A model generated the notes under the pieces. It was not told the origin of the DNA. It did not search any database and saw only the letters and a program-made list of their open reading frames with translations. A program made the position numbers and the translations under genes. Positions 1-9,572 of a DNA stretch of 64,000 nucleotides are shown in pieces. This stretch comes from Coralloluteibacterium stylophorae (GTDB lineage Bacteria > Pseudomonadota > Gammaproteobacteria > Xanthomonadales > Xanthomonadaceae), in the NCBI RefSeq assembly GCF_018122625.2, contig NZ_JAGQFT020000003.1:354473-418472 (forward strand), written 5' to 3'. Every line of letters begins with the position of its first letter. Position 1 is the stretch's first letter.

Positions 1-434
1 AGGAGCACGCCGACCATGTGCTGCACCTGCGCCTTCTCCGCCGCGCCGCGGCCGACCACGGCGTTCTTGATCTGCATCGGCGCGTACTCGTGCACCTTGA
101 GGCCGCGGCTGGCCGCGGCGACGATCGCCGCGCCGCGCGCCTGGCCGAGCTTCAGCGCGGAATCGGGATTGCGGGAGACGAACACCCGCTCGATCGCCAC
201 CTCGTCCGGGGCATGCGCGTCGATCAGCGCATTGACGCCGTCGAAGATCGCGCGCAGCCGCGCGGGGAAGTCGTCCTCGCCGCCGACCGCGAGCGCGCAG
301 TGGAAGACGTGCAGCGGCCGCCCGAGCGCGTCGGCGTCGACGATGCCCACGCCGGTGCGGACCGAGCCGGGGTCGATCCCGAGCACGCGCACGCTGCCCG
401 CGGGGCGGCTGGAGCTGGTGGCGATGGCTGCCAT
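1..434 (-). CDS. ruvC: Crossover junction endodeoxyribonuclease RuvC (partial, 3' end outside window)
   Basis: RuvC cuts Holliday junctions made by RuvAB during recombination and repair. The first about 145 codons are present and the rest runs off the left edge. After a short N-terminal extension comes LGIDPGS, which carries the first catalytic Asp of the RNase H-like fold. Further in are AIERVFVSRNP (the second acidic position of the family) and LGQARG. I chose the ATG at 434 because the conserved core begins about 15 codons later; a start nearer LGIDPGS cannot be excluded. It lies 85 bp downstream of yebC on the same strand, and a yebC-ruvC order is common in gammaproteobacteria, so ruvA and ruvB are expected beyond the edge. 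Confidence 0.95.
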   Translation of the reverse strand, partial: MAAIATSSSRPAGSVRVLGIDPGSVRTGVGIVDADALGRPLHVFHCALAVGGEDDFPARLRAIFDGVNALIDAHAPDEVAIERVFVSRNPDSALKLGQARGAAIVAAASRGLKVHEYAPMQIKNAVVGRGAAEKAQVQHMVGVL

Positions 435-519
435 TGCGTGGATCGGCCCCCGTGTCCCGCGCCCGGCGCGGAACCGCAGTGTGCACGAGCGGCGGCGCCG
501 GCGGTCCCGGCGCGGCCGC

Positions 520-1257
520 TCAGGCGTAGGCGTCCTCGCCGAGTTCGCCGTTGTGGTAGACGTTCTGCACGTCGTCCATGTCCTCGAGCCAGTCCAGCAG
601 CTTGACCACCTGCTGCCCGGTCTCGCCGTCGACCGCGGTGTCGTTGTCGGCGCGGAAGGTCACCTCGGCCTCGGCCGGTTCGAGCCCCGCGTCCAGCACC
701 GCGCGGCGCACCGCCTCGTAGTCCTCCGGCGCGGCGAGCACGTCGATGGCGCCGTCGTCGTAGCTGCGGATGTCCTCGGCGCCGGCCTCGATCGCGATCT
801 CGGTGATGCGGTCCTCGTCGGCGCCGGGCGCGAAGGCGATCACCCCGAGCTTGCGGAACATGAAGGCCACCGAGCCGTCGGTGCCGAGGTTGCCGCCGAA
901 CTTGTTGAAGGCATGGCGCACGTCGGCCACGGTGCGGTTGCGGTTGTCGGTGAGGGTGTCGACGATCACCGCCACGCCGCCGGGGGCGTAGCCCTCGAAG
1001 CGGATCTCCTCGTAGTCGACCCCTTCCAGCTCCCCGGTCGCCTTCTTGATCGCGCGCTCGATGTTGTCCTTGGCCATGTTGGCGCCGAGCGCCTTGTCCA
1101 CCGCCAGGCGCAGGCGCGGGTTCGCCGCCGGGTCGCCGCCGCCGGAGCGCGCGGCCACCGCGATCTCGCGGATGATCTTGGTGAAGACCTTGCCCCGCTT
1201 GGCGTCCTGCGCGCCCTTGCGGTGCTGGATGTTGGCCCACTTGGAATGACCGGCCAT
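520..1257 (-). CDS. yebC: YebC/PmpR-family protein
   Basis: This is a 245-residue member of the YebC/PmpR family, matching the family's usual length of about 240-250. It opens with the hallmark [14 protein letters not shown] and continues with [10 protein letters not shown] and the acidic [17 protein letters not shown] core. Family members are cytoplasmic and have been described as DNA-binding transcriptional regulators (PmpR) and as helpers of translation at difficult codons; the sequence does not tell which role applies. It sits between ruvC and an ECF-like sigma gene on the minus strand. In many gammaproteobacteria it directly follows aspS, but here three genes lie between them. Confidence 0.96.
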   Translation of the reverse strand: MAGHSKWANIQHRKGAQDAKRGKVFTKIIREIAVAARSGGGDPAANPRLRLAVDKALGANMAKDNIERAIKKATGELEGVDYEEIRFEGYAPGGVAVIVDTLTDNRNRTVADVRHAFNKFGGNLGTDGSVAFMFRKLGVIAFAPGADEDRITEIAIEAGAEDIRSYDDGAIDVLAAPEDYEAVRRAVLDAGLEPAEAEVTFRADNDTAVDGETGQQVVKLLDWLEDMDDVQNVYHNGELGEDAYA

Positions 1258-1349
1258 GTCGATCCTGTGCTCGTGTGTTCGCGGTGCGGCGGCGACGGCC
1301 GCCGTCGCAGGGGCGCGGATTATAGCGGCCCCGGCGCGCCGGGTCGGCC

Positions 1350-1898
1350 TCAGCGCAGCGCGCGGTTGAGCCAGGCGCGGCCGAAGCGCAGGTCGCGGTC
1401 GACGGTCGGCACCGAGACCTGCAGCACCTCGGCGATCTCGGCGCGCTCCATGCCGCCGAAGTAGCTCATCTCGATCGCGCGGGCGGCGCGCGGCTCCTCC
1501 TCGGCCAGGCGCTCGAGCGCCTGGTGCAGGGCCAGCACGTCGACCGCCGCCTCGGCACCGCCGTCGCCGGCGACGCTGGTCAGGGTCAGCGCCTCGCCAC
1601 CGTCGCGCTTGGCCGCGGCCAGCGCGCGCGCGTGGTCGATCAGCACCGCGCGCATCTTCAGCGCGGCCACGGCGCAGAAGTGCGCGCGGTCGGCGAAGGC
1701 GACCTCGCGCCCGAGCATGCGCAGCAGTGCCTCGTGCACCAGCACGGTCGGGCGCAGCGGGTCCTCGCCGCCGCGGCCGCGCAACTGGGCGGCGGCGATG
1801 CCGCGCAGGGTGTCGTAGACCATCTCCACGAGCTGGTCGCGCGAGGCCTCGTCGCCACCCCGCCAGGCGTGCAGCAGGGCGGTCGCCTCGTCCTTCAT
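1350..1898 (-). CDS. ECF-like RNA polymerase sigma factor (Sigma70_ECF / TIGR02999 type)
   Basis: A 182-residue sigma-70-family protein. The N-terminal half resembles region 2 ([15 protein letters not shown], then [18 protein letters not shown]), and the C-terminus is a region-4 helix-turn-helix ([23 protein letters not shown] through [24 protein letters not shown]). This pattern, with the HxALLR and ALKMRxxLIDHAR blocks, is that of the PF07638/TIGR02999 group rather than classical RpoE-like ECFs. Members of that group often neighbour Ser/Thr kinase genes; none is visible here. The ATG at 1898 gives the family's usual length, whereas the open frame continues upstream without homology. No anti-sigma gene is adjacent, so its regulation is not evident. 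Confidence 0.88.
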   Translation of the reverse strand: MKDEATALLHAWRGGDEASRDQLVEMVYDTLRGIAAAQLRGRGGEDPLRPTVLVHEALLRMLGREVAFADRAHFCAVAALKMRAVLIDHARALAAAKRDGGEALTLTSVAGDGGAEAAVDVLALHQALERLAEEEPRAARAIEMSYFGGMERAEIAEVLQVSVPTVDRDLRFGRAWLNRALR

Positions 1899-1980
1899 CG
1901 CCTGTCCCCGAAGCCGAAACGGAACCCTCGATTCTACGGTGCGCGCCTGGCCGCGCACGTGGCGCCGGTTCCGCGTCGGC

Positions 1981-2598
1981 TCAGGCGCTGCCGAAGCGCC
2001 CGTGCCGCAGGAACGCCGCGCAGCACGCGGCGGCCTCGCGGGAGAACAGGATTCCCGAGTGCGAGGCGGCGACCACGCAGTGGTCGGCAAGCCACTCCGC
2101 GCGCGTCTCCTCCAGCGCCACGGTGCCGTCGTGGACTCCGTCGAAGCGGCGCAGGACGCGGCCCAGGCCGCGTCCGCTGCAGCCGGCGACCATGCCCACC
2201 TCGCAGCGCCCGGGCGCGGCGGCCGTGCGCGCCAGGTTCTCCGCCGCATGCCCCAGCAGGCGCACGCCGCCCGGCAGCCGGGCCAGCGCCGCCGCGGTCG
2301 GGCTGCCGTGCAGCGGCGAGGCCAGGCAGACGATGCGCGGGACCGTCGCGCAGCGCTCGGCTGCCGCGCGCAGGGCCAGCAGGCCGCCCATGGAATGGCC
2401 GACCAGGGCGACCGGGCCGTCGCGGTCGATCCGTTCGACCAGGCGCGCCACCGCGCCGGCACCGTCCTCGCGCACGGTCCGGTAGCCGAAGTGCCCGACG
2501 ACGAAGCCCCCGGCGCGCAGGCGTCGCGCCAGGGGCTCCATGGACAGCGGCCAGGTCCACAGCCCGTGGACCAGGATGACGCGGGAAGGCGCGGGCAT
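1981..2598 (-). CDS. Small alpha/beta hydrolase (esterase/lipase-like)
   Basis: A 205-residue cytoplasmic alpha/beta hydrolase. It begins with the HGLW oxyanion-hole segment (residues 11-14), has the nucleophile elbow GHSMGG with Ser69, a likely acid Asp157 in the HDGTV stretch, and a likely catalytic His180 in ASHSGIL. The fold is compact, with almost no lid, as in PGAP1-like or plant-type small acylhydrolases. No signal peptide is apparent, so it probably acts in the cytoplasm; the substrate is unknown. It lies 82 bp upstream of the sigma gene on the same strand and 38 bp downstream of the GDSL autotransporter gene, so the three may be co-transcribed. Confidence 0.85.
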   Translation of the reverse strand: MPAPSRVILVHGLWTWPLSMEPLARRLRAGGFVVGHFGYRTVREDGAGAVARLVERIDRDGPVALVGHSMGGLLALRAAAERCATVPRIVCLASPLHGSPTAAALARLPGGVRLLGHAAENLARTAAAPGRCEVGMVAGCSGRGLGRVLRRFDGVHDGTVALEETRAEWLADHCVVAASHSGILFSREAAACCAAFLRHGRFGSA

Positions 2599-2636
2599 CG
2601 GGGCAGTCTAGCGACCGCCGCCGCGCATGCGCCGCC

Positions 2637-4472
2637 TCAGAACGCGAGGTTCACGCCGAGGTTGAGGCCGTCGCGGTCCTCGTTGTCGTCGCCGAAGCGC
2701 CCGCTGTAGCCGGCGAACAGGCTCGCGGTCCCGGACCAGCCCCAGCTGAAGCCGACATCCGCGCTCCACCAGTCCTCGGCGGGCCGGTAGCCGTCGCGGC
2801 CGAAGCGGCCGTTCATGCTCTTGGAGCCGGCCACCACGCGCGCCGCGTCGTCCTCGTTCTCGCGGGCATAGGCGACGCGGGCATAGGGCCGGAAGCCCTG
2901 CAACCCGGCACGCGCGGCGCCGGTGAGTTCCCAGCCCAGGCGGCCGACGCTGGACTCGCGCTCGTAGCCGTCGAACACCAGCGCGGTGGCGCTGGTGCCG
3001 TCCTCGCGGTAGCCGTCGACATCGACCTGCTGCCAGGTCAGGCTCACGAACGGGCCGGTGCGCAGGGCGGCGCCGACGTCGAACAGGTAGCCGGCGCTGG
3101 CCTCGAAGGCCCGGTGCGCGCCCTGGGTGTCGCCGCTGTCGTGGCGGATCGACGGGCCCATGACGATGGCGCGCTCGATCTCGTGGTCGGCCTTGCCGCC
3201 GCTCAGGGCGCCGGCCGCCCACAGGCCGCCGCGGTTCCACACGCCGTACAGCGACAGCAGGGCCTCGCGGGATTCGTTGCTCGCCCCGTGCGCGAAGTCG
3301 GCATCGACCCGCGCCAGGCTCGCCGCGACGCCGACGGCGACGGCCTCGCCGGCCTGCATCTGCGCACCGACGGTCAGGGTGGTGCTGCGGCCGTCGAGTT
3401 CCGGATTGCCCACCCCGGCATCCAGGTCCCAGCGCCCTCCGGCGACGCTGGCGAAGCTTTCCACCGTGCCCGGCGCGCGCAGGCCGCCCATGGCGCCGGT
3501 GAAGCGCGTCGCGAGCACGCGACTGTGGTCGTCGTAGACCCGCAGCGGCGCCTCGCCGGCCAGTGCGACCTGCTGCGGGGCGGCGAGCGTGGCCAGCACC
3601 ACGTTCGCCAGCATGCGGTGCGCGGCGCCGCTCGGGTGCACGCCGTCGGCGAACAGGTAGGTGTCGCCGGCACCCTCGGGATAGGTGGCGGGGTAGCCGG
3701 AGCCCTCCGGACCGCAGGCCACGGCGTTGGCCGGCGCGCACGCGGCGTCGGTGACGTTGCTGAGGCCGTAGCGCGCCGGGTCGGCGGCCAGCTCGCGGAT
3801 CAGGCCGAAGGTGTCGATCGGCACGATACCCTCGCCCGCCTGCGCCAGGACGCCGTCGAGGCTGGCGTTGTAGAACGTCGCCACCTGGGTGATCGCGCCG
3901 TCGCCGTTGAGCGCGGCGAACTGCGGCGTGGCGCCGAGGTCGGGCAGGTTGTAGACCACGATCATCTCGGCGCCGGCCTGCTGCAGGCGCAGGACCTGGC
4001 CACCGAGCGCGGCGGCGGCTGCCTGGGTGTTGGCGACCGCATTCGCCGGATCCAGCGCCAGGGTGGCGAACACGTCGTTGGCGCCGCCCCACACCGTGTG
4101 CAGCGCGCCCGCCTGCGCCTGGCCGCCGTTGGCGGCGAGGTAGGCGTCGATCTGGCCCGGCACGCTCGGCACCTGGTTCAGGCACAGCGCGGTCACGCAG
4201 GCCCCGCCCCAGGCGTAGTTGCTGCCGCCGGCCAGCGACGGCGCCTGGCTGAGGCCGAAGGCCTCCGCGAGGAGCTCGGCGTGCACCGGGTCGGGATTGG
4301 TGGTGAAGCTGCTGCCCGGCGGCAGGCCCTGCACGGCGGCGATGTTGCCGACGTCGCTGAGGCTGTCGCCGAAGCTGACCACCGCGTCGAACTCCTGGGC
4401 GTGGAGGCCGGGTGCGGCCAGGACCGCCGCGGCGATCGCGGCGGAGAGGGAACGGGGACGAAGCATGCGCAT
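2637..4472 (-). CDS. Autotransporter GDSL-family esterase/lipase (EstA-like)
   Basis: A 611-residue type V secreted esterase. Residues 1-25 are a signal peptide. A GDSL hydrolase passenger follows, with block I GDSL at 35-38 (nucleophile Ser37), block III GGAND around 129-133 and block V DGVHPSG with Asp276 and His279. From about residue 310 the protein becomes an outer-membrane autotransporter beta-barrel with alternating aromatic strands and ends in Ala-Phe, the terminal aromatic expected for BAM insertion. This is the architecture of Pseudomonas EstA, which stays surface-anchored and cleaves short-chain esters or lipids. The gene lies between aspS and the small hydrolase on the minus strand. 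A second ATG two codons downstream is an alternative start. Confidence 0.93.
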   Translation of the reverse strand: MRMLRPRSLSAAIAAAVLAAPGLHAQEFDAVVSFGDSLSDVGNIAAVQGLPPGSSFTTNPDPVHAELLAEAFGLSQAPSLAGGSNYAWGGACVTALCLNQVPSVPGQIDAYLAANGGQAQAGALHTVWGGANDVFATLALDPANAVANTQAAAAALGGQVLRLQQAGAEMIVVYNLPDLGATPQFAALNGDGAITQVATFYNASLDGVLAQAGEGIVPIDTFGLIRELAADPARYGLSNVTDAACAPANAVACGPEGSGYPATYPEGAGDTYLFADGVHPSGAAHRMLANVVLATLAAPQQVALAGEAPLRVYDDHSRVLATRFTGAMGGLRAPGTVESFASVAGGRWDLDAGVGNPELDGRSTTLTVGAQMQAGEAVAVGVAASLARVDADFAHGASNESREALLSLYGVWNRGGLWAAGALSGGKADHEIERAIVMGPSIRHDSGDTQGAHRAFEASAGYLFDVGAALRTGPFVSLTWQQVDVDGYREDGTSATALVFDGYERESSVGRLGWELTGAARAGLQGFRPYARVAYARENEDDAARVVAGSKSMNGRFGRDGYRPAEDWWSADVGFSWGWSGTASLFAGYSGRFGDDNEDRDGLNLGVNLAF

Positions 4473-4614
4473 GACTCCTTGCGCGCCCGCGATGGCTGCG
4501 GACGACGACGACGACGATGGGTGCGGCGCGCGCGGCCGGAGGCCGTGCGCGGACGCGGCACGCTAGTGCGCCGTCATCGAAGTGTCATGTTGCGGCGCAA
4601 CGGCCGCGGCCGCC

Positions 4615-6375
4615 TCAGTCCCTGGCGCGCACCTGCACGTGGACCTCGGCCAGCTGCGCGTCCGGGATCGGCGACGGCGCGTCGGTCATCAGGTCCTGCG
4701 CGGTGGTGGTCTTGGGGAAGGCGATCACGTCGCGGATCGACTCGGTGCCCGCCATCAGCGCGGCGATGCGGTCGATGCCGAAGGCGATGCCGCCGTGCGG
4801 CGGCGCACCGAAGCGCAGCGCGTCGAGCAGGAACCCGAACTTGGCCTTCGCCTCCTCCGCGCCGATGCCCAGCAGCTCGAACACCGCCGACTGCATCGAG
4901 GAGCGATGGATGCGGATCGAGCCGCCGCCGATCTCGTTGCCGTTGAGCACCATGTCGTAGCCGCGCGAGACGGCCGTCTTCGCGTTGGCGCGCAGGTCGG
5001 CCTCGTCGTCCACGGCCGGCGCGGTGAAGGGATGGTGGAGCGCGACGTAGCGGCCCTCCTCCTCGTCCCATTCGAACATCGGGAAGTCGGTGACCCACAG
5101 CGGCTTCCAGCCGGCGGCGACGCGGCCCAGGTCGCGGCCGACCTTGAGCCGTACTGCGCCCATGAAGTCGCAGACCACCTTCCAGGCACCGGCGCCGAAC
5201 AGCAGCAGGTCGCCGGACTGCGCACCGGTCGCGCCGAGCACCGCGGCGAGGGTGGCGTCGTCGAGGAACTTGGCGATCGGCGAGCTGACGCCGTCGCGGC
5301 CCCGGGCCGCGTCCTCGACTTTTATCCAGGCCAGGCCCTTGGCCCCGAACTTCGCCGCATGCGCGCCGAGCTCGTCGATCTGCTTGCGCGACAGCGCCGC
5401 GCCCTCGGGCACGCGCAGCGCGGCGACGCGGCCGTCGGGATTCGCGGCCCAGTCGGTGAAGACCTTGAACTCGCAGTGCGCGACCAGGGGCGCGACGTCG
5501 ACCAGCTCCAGGTCGATGCGCAGGTCCGGCTTGTCCGAACCGTAGCGGCGCATCGCCTCGGCGTAGGTCATGCGCGGGAAGGCGGCATCGAGCTCGACCT
5601 CGACCACCTCGCGGAACACCGTGCGGATCATCTCCTCGGTCGCGTCCTGCACGTCGCGCTCGGACACCCAGGCGAACTCCATGTCGAGCTGGGTGAACTC
5701 GAGCTGGCGGTCGGCGCGCAGGGCCTCGTCGCGGAAGCAGCGCGCGATCTGGTAGTAGCGGTCGAAGCCGGCGACCATGAGGATCTGCTTGAACAGCTGC
5801 GGCGACTGCGGCAGCGCGTAGAACTCGCCCGGATGCATGCGCGCCGGTACCAGGAAGTCGCGCGCGCCCTCGGGCGTGGCCTTGGTCAGGATCGGCGTCT
5901 CGATGTCCTGGAAGCCGCGCGCGTCCAGCCAGCGGCGCAGCGCCTGCACCAGGCGGATGCGGGTGCGCATCATGCGCTGCATCTCGGGGCGGCGGAGGTC
6001 GAGGTAGCGCCAGGTCAGGCGCGCCTCCTCGCCCGGGGTCTCGTGCAGGTAGAACGGCAGCGTCTCGGCCTTGTTCAGCACCTCGATGCGCGACGCCACG
6101 ATCTCGACCCGCCCGGTGCGGATCCTGGCGTTGACGCTGTGGCGGGCGCGCACGGTGCCGGTGATCCGCAGGCAGTCCTCGTAGCCGACGTCGGCGGCGG
6201 CATCGAACACCGGCCGGTCGTCGGGCTCGGCCACCACCTGCACCACGCCCTCGTGGTCGCGCAGGTCGATGAAGCAGACCCCGCCGAGGTTGCGGGCGAC
6301 GTCGGCCCAGCCGCAGAGGGTGACGGTCTGGCCGATCAGGCTCTCGTCGACGAGGCCGCAGAAGTGGGTGCGCAT
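4615..6375 (-). CDS. aspS: Aspartyl-tRNA synthetase
   Basis: Class II aminoacyl-tRNA synthetase of 586 residues, matching the bacterial family (about 590). It has the N-terminal OB-fold anticodon-binding domain ([16 protein letters not shown]), motif 2 ([18 protein letters not shown]) and motif 3 ([15 protein letters not shown]) near the C-terminus, with the bacterial GAD insertion between. The ATG at 6375 matches the conserved MRTxYCG start; a longer open frame upstream is not homologous. At residue 30 it has Leu, where the nondiscriminating Pseudomonas aeruginosa enzyme has His31; that hints at a discriminating enzyme but does not prove it. It is divergent from ggpPS, and its usual follower yebC is separated from it by three genes. 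Confidence 0.97.
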   Translation of the reverse strand: MRTHFCGLVDESLIGQTVTLCGWADVARNLGGVCFIDLRDHEGVVQVVAEPDDRPVFDAAADVGYEDCLRITGTVRARHSVNARIRTGRVEIVASRIEVLNKAETLPFYLHETPGEEARLTWRYLDLRRPEMQRMMRTRIRLVQALRRWLDARGFQDIETPILTKATPEGARDFLVPARMHPGEFYALPQSPQLFKQILMVAGFDRYYQIARCFRDEALRADRQLEFTQLDMEFAWVSERDVQDATEEMIRTVFREVVEVELDAAFPRMTYAEAMRRYGSDKPDLRIDLELVDVAPLVAHCEFKVFTDWAANPDGRVAALRVPEGAALSRKQIDELGAHAAKFGAKGLAWIKVEDAARGRDGVSSPIAKFLDDATLAAVLGATGAQSGDLLLFGAGAWKVVCDFMGAVRLKVGRDLGRVAAGWKPLWVTDFPMFEWDEEEGRYVALHHPFTAPAVDDEADLRANAKTAVSRGYDMVLNGNEIGGGSIRIHRSSMQSAVFELLGIGAEEAKAKFGFLLDALRFGAPPHGGIAFGIDRIAALMAGTESIRDVIAFPKTTTAQDLMTDAPSPIPDAQLAEVHVQVRARD

Positions 6376-6703
6376 GGGGTGGAAGGCCGGAGGAGAAGCG
6401 AGCCGGCAATGGTAGGCCGCGCCCGCCGGGGCGGTAAACAGCGCCACGGCGCACTGCGGTGCAGGCCGCGGCTGGGGTTGACGGCGGGCGCGTGATAGGA
6501 TTGCGCGCTGCAGCAACGGCGGCCGGAGCGCGTCACGCGCGTCGCCACGCTGCCTTTTCGGTCGCCCTGCGATCCTCCCGACGATCGCGCGCCCCGTGCC
6601 GGTCGCGCCTCCGCGGCCGCCGCCGCCCGCCTCCCCCGCTGCACGCCGTCGCGCCCGGGGAAGGTCCATCGCCACGCCGTATCGAACAAGAAGGGGACCC
6701 GTC
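6376..6703. promoter_or_regulatory. 328-bp divergent intergenic region, aspS / ggpPS
   Basis: No credible gene is present. On the minus strand a sigma-70-like pair, TTTACC (6433-6438) and TACCAT (6409-6414) with an 18-bp spacer, could drive aspS with a short leader. On the plus strand an extended -10-like TGaTAGGAT lies at 6493-6501; transcription from it would give ggpPS a leader of nearly 200 nt. TTGACG at 6478-6483 is too close to act as its -35. These are eye-picked matches only. Confidence 0.35.
6688..6696 (+). promoter_or_regulatory. Ribosome binding site that fixes the TTG start of ggpPS
   Basis: AAGAAGGGG lies 7 bases before the TTG at 6704. It is the only good Shine-Dalgarno match near the beginning of the conserved HAD domain. 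The upstream in-frame ATG at 6596 has no such site and would add a Pro/Arg-rich leader without homology. Confidence 0.7.
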
Positions 6704-9055
6704 TTGACCCAGTCCGACACGCAACCCTCCGTCGCCCGTCCCGAGGTCGCCCGGCCACGCCCCTGGCTGCTGGCCACCGATCTCGACGGCACCTTCCTCG
6801 CCGGCTCGCCCGAGCGCCGCCACGAGCTGTACCAGCTGCTGGCCGGGCGCGACGACCTGCGCCTGGTCTACGTCACCGGCCGCGGGCTGGAGGCGGTCAT
6901 GCCGCTGCTGAGCGATCCGTCGCTGCCGCGCCCGGACTACATCGTCTGCGACGTCGGCGGCACCGTCGTCGACGGTCGCACCCTGCATCCGGTGCACCCG
7001 CTGCAGGCCGGGATCGAGGCGCGCTGGCCGGGCGAGCGCACCGTGATCGAGGCGCTGGGCGACTGGCCGGGGCTGGAGCGCCAGGACCAGCCGCAGGACC
7101 GCCGCGTCGCCTACTTCTGCGAACCGGGCGCGATCAGCGACGAGCTGCGCCGCCGCGTCGAGGAGCTCGGCCTGGACATGCTCTATTCCGGCGAGCGCTA
7201 TCTCGACGTGCTGCCGCGCGGGGTCAGCAAGGGCGCCAGCCTGGTCGCGCTGGCCGAGCACCTGGGCGTGCCCAAGGACCTGGTGGTCGTCGCCGGCGAC
7301 ACCCTCAACGACCTGTCGATGTACCAGCACGGCTTCCGCGGCGTGTGCGTCGGCGAATCGGAGATCGGCCTGCTGACCGCGACCGAGTCGCTCGACCACG
7401 TCCACCACGCCGACGAGGCCGGCTGCGGCGGCATCCTCGAGGCGCTGGCCCAGTTCGGCCTGCACGACGCCCCCGAGCGCGCCCGCGGCGCCGCCGCCAA
7501 CGCCGGCAGCTCGGAGCTGGTCATCGTCTACCACCGCCTGCCCTACGAGGAGTACATCCAGGACGGCGAGGTCCGGCGCCGCAACCACGCCTCGCCCAAC
7601 GGCATCATCCCGACCCTGCTGAGCTTCTTCGCGCAGGGACAGAAGGGGTCGTGGGTGGCCTGGACCCAGCACGGCAAGAGCGAGGACTTCGAGCCCAACG
7701 TGCCGGTCGAGCCGGAGCGCTACCCGGGCCTCACCGCCTCGCGCGTGGTGCTGACCAAGACCGAGGTCGACATCTTCTACAAGCGCTTCTCCAAGGAGGC
7801 GTTCTGGCCGCTGCTGCACACCTTCTGGGAGCGCGCGCGCTTCCGCGAGGATCACTGGAAGGTGTTCCAGCGCGTCAACCGCGCCTTCGCCGAGCGCACC
7901 GCGGCCGAGGCCGCGCCGGGCGCGACGGTGTGGATCCACGACTACAACCTGTGGCTGGTGCCGGCCTACCTGCGCGAACTGCGGCCGGACGTGAGGATCG
8001 CATTCTTCCACCACACCTACTTCCCCTCGGCCGACATCTTCAACGTGGTGCCGTGGCGGCGCGAGATCCTCGGCAGCCTGCTGCAGTGCGACTACGTCGG
8101 CTTCCACATCCCGCGCCAGGTCGAGAACTTCGTCGACGTGGTGCGCGGGGTGCAGCCGGTGACCGTGCTCGAGCGCGAGCCGTGCGCGCCGCGCTATCTC
8201 ACCTACGGCTGCGCGGTCGGCATCGAGCGCATGACCACGGCGCTGCGCACCCACGGCCGCGTCGTGCGCCTGGGCGCGCATCCGGTCGGCCTCGACCTCG
8301 ATCGCGTACGCAACGCGCTGCGCAGCGACGTGGTGCGCAAGCGCCGCGCCGAGCTCGAGGCCGCGTTCGGCGAGCGCAAGCTGATCCTCTCGGTCGAGCG
8401 CCTGGACTACACCAAGGGCACGCTGGAGAAGCTGCAGGCCTTCGAGCACATGCTGGCCAACGAGCCGGAGCTGCACGGGAAGGTGTCGCTGCTGACCATC
8501 TGCGTGCCGGCCGCGCGCGAGATGACCGTCTACGACGAGCTGCAGCACCAGATCGAGCAGGCGGTCGGGCGCATCAACGGGCGTTTCTCGCGGGTCGGCT
8601 GGACGCCGGTGCAGTTCTTCTTCCGCGCCTTCCCGTTCGAGGAGGTCGTGGCCTACTACGCCGAGGCCGACGTGATGTGGATCACGCCGCTGCGCGACGG
8701 CCTCAACCTGGTGTGCAAGGAGTACGTCGCGACCCAGGGCCTGACCCGCGGCGACGGCGTGCTGGTGCTGTCGGAGTTCGCCGGCGCCGCCGCCGAGCTG
8801 AAGGGCGCAGTCCTGACCAACCCGCACGACACCGCCGACCTCGTCGCCGGCTGCCTGCAGGCCATCCGCATGCCGCGCGAGGAGCGCCGCAACCGCATCC
8901 GCGGCCTGGTCGACATCGTCCGCCACCACGACATCGCGCGCTGGGGCCGGGAGTTCCTTGACGCGGTGCGCCGCGACGACCTGTCGCAGGTCCCGCGCAA
9001 CGAGGACGGCGACGCGGTCGACGAGAACGCCGGGCGGAGCGCGGCCAACGGCTGA
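6704..9055 (+). CDS. ggpPS: Bifunctional glucosylglycerol-phosphate phosphatase/synthase
   Basis: A 783-residue fusion of two enzymes that make the osmoprotectant glucosylglycerol. Residues 20-255 are a HAD phosphatase of the sucrose-phosphatase type, with DLDGT at 26-30, VTGR at 57-60 and GDTLND at 198-203. From about residue 270 a GT20 domain follows, opening with [16 protein letters not shown] and [17 protein letters not shown] and continuing with [25 protein letters not shown] and [13 protein letters not shown]. Those details (HDYN rather than HDYH, HHTYFPS, the VYHRxPY opening) fit GgpS, which uses ADP-glucose and glycerol-3-phosphate, rather than OtsA. Fused GgpPS proteins are known in Azotobacter and Stenotrophomonas rhizophila. 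The start is TTG, chosen by its ribosome binding site. Confidence 0.88.
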   Translation: MTQSDTQPSVARPEVARPRPWLLATDLDGTFLAGSPERRHELYQLLAGRDDLRLVYVTGRGLEAVMPLLSDPSLPRPDYIVCDVGGTVVDGRTLHPVHPLQAGIEARWPGERTVIEALGDWPGLERQDQPQDRRVAYFCEPGAISDELRRRVEELGLDMLYSGERYLDVLPRGVSKGASLVALAEHLGVPKDLVVVAGDTLNDLSMYQHGFRGVCVGESEIGLLTATESLDHVHHADEAGCGGILEALAQFGLHDAPERARGAAANAGSSELVIVYHRLPYEEYIQDGEVRRRNHASPNGIIPTLLSFFAQGQKGSWVAWTQHGKSEDFEPNVPVEPERYPGLTASRVVLTKTEVDIFYKRFSKEAFWPLLHTFWERARFREDHWKVFQRVNRAFAERTAAEAAPGATVWIHDYNLWLVPAYLRELRPDVRIAFFHHTYFPSADIFNVVPWRREILGSLLQCDYVGFHIPRQVENFVDVVRGVQPVTVLEREPCAPRYLTYGCAVGIERMTTALRTHGRVVRLGAHPVGLDLDRVRNALRSDVVRKRRAELEAAFGERKLILSVERLDYTKGTLEKLQAFEHMLANEPELHGKVSLLTICVPAAREMTVYDELQHQIEQAVGRINGRFSRVGWTPVQFFFRAFPFEEVVAYYAEADVMWITPLRDGLNLVCKEYVATQGLTRGDGVLVLSEFAGAAAELKGAVLTNPHDTADLVAGCLQAIRMPREERRNRIRGLVDIVRHHDIARWGREFLDAVRRDDLSQVPRNEDGDAVDENAGRSAANG

Positions 9056-9075
9056 CCGCCGCCGCGCGCAGGGGC

Positions 9076-9414
9076 TCAGGATGCGGCGGGCTTGCCCGCC
9101 GCGGGTGCCGGTGCGGGCGCGTCCTTCGCCGGCTTCGCCGCTTCGGCGGGCTTGGCCTCCGCGGCGGGCTTGGCCTCGCCACCCGCGGCCCCGCCCTTGC
9201 CGTCCCCGGCCAGATTGCGGCGGGTGTCGCCGTCCTTCTTGAAGTCCGTCTCGTACCAGCCGGAGCCGGCGAGGCGGAAGGACGGCGCGGTGACCTGGCG
9301 GCCGACGCTGGCGGCGCCGCAGGCGGGGCAGGTCTCGGGATCGGGGTCGGACAGCTTCTGCAGGCGGTCGAAGCTGTGGCCGCAGCTGGAGCAGCGGAAG
9401 GCGTAGATCGGCAT
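9076..9414 (-). CDS. FmdB-family zinc-ribbon protein
   Basis: A 112-residue protein that starts MPIYAFRC and carries two CxxC pairs (Cys8/Cys11 and Cys29/Cys32), the zinc ribbon of the FmdB/CxxC_CXXC_SSSS family. The second half is a low-complexity Ala/Lys/Pro/Glu tail with repeated AKPAEA-like units, probably disordered. Its function is unknown; members are often encoded just upstream of aspS. Here it is on the same strand as aspS, but the divergent ggpPS gene lies between them, so the pair has been split. It converges on ggpPS with a 20-bp gap. Confidence 0.88.
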   Translation of the reverse strand: MPIYAFRCSSCGHSFDRLQKLSDPDPETCPACGAASVGRQVTAPSFRLAGSGWYETDFKKDGDTRRNLAGDGKGGAAGGEAKPAAEAKPAEAAKPAKDAPAPAPAAGKPAAS

Positions 9415-9572
9415 CGTTCGGGCGACTCTTGCAGGACGGCGACGCGCGCCGCGTGGCGCGCATTGTGGGGGCCTTCCGCACCTTTTCAACATCATCTTCC
9501 TCCGTGCGGACACGGCGCGGCGACATCCGGCTGCTAGCATCCCAAGGCCTCGTCCGCCATCGACGCGCCCCG

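Noticed and set aside
6478..6501. TTGACG with TAGGAT as a complete sigma-70 promoter for ggpPS
   Set aside because: The spacer is only 12 bp, too short; only the extended -10-like element is kept as a weak candidate.
6704..9055. Annotation as an ordinary trehalose-6-phosphate synthase
   Set aside because: The opening, the HDYN motif and the fused N-terminal HAD phosphatase match GgpPS, while a clear OtsA exists at 46370-47737.
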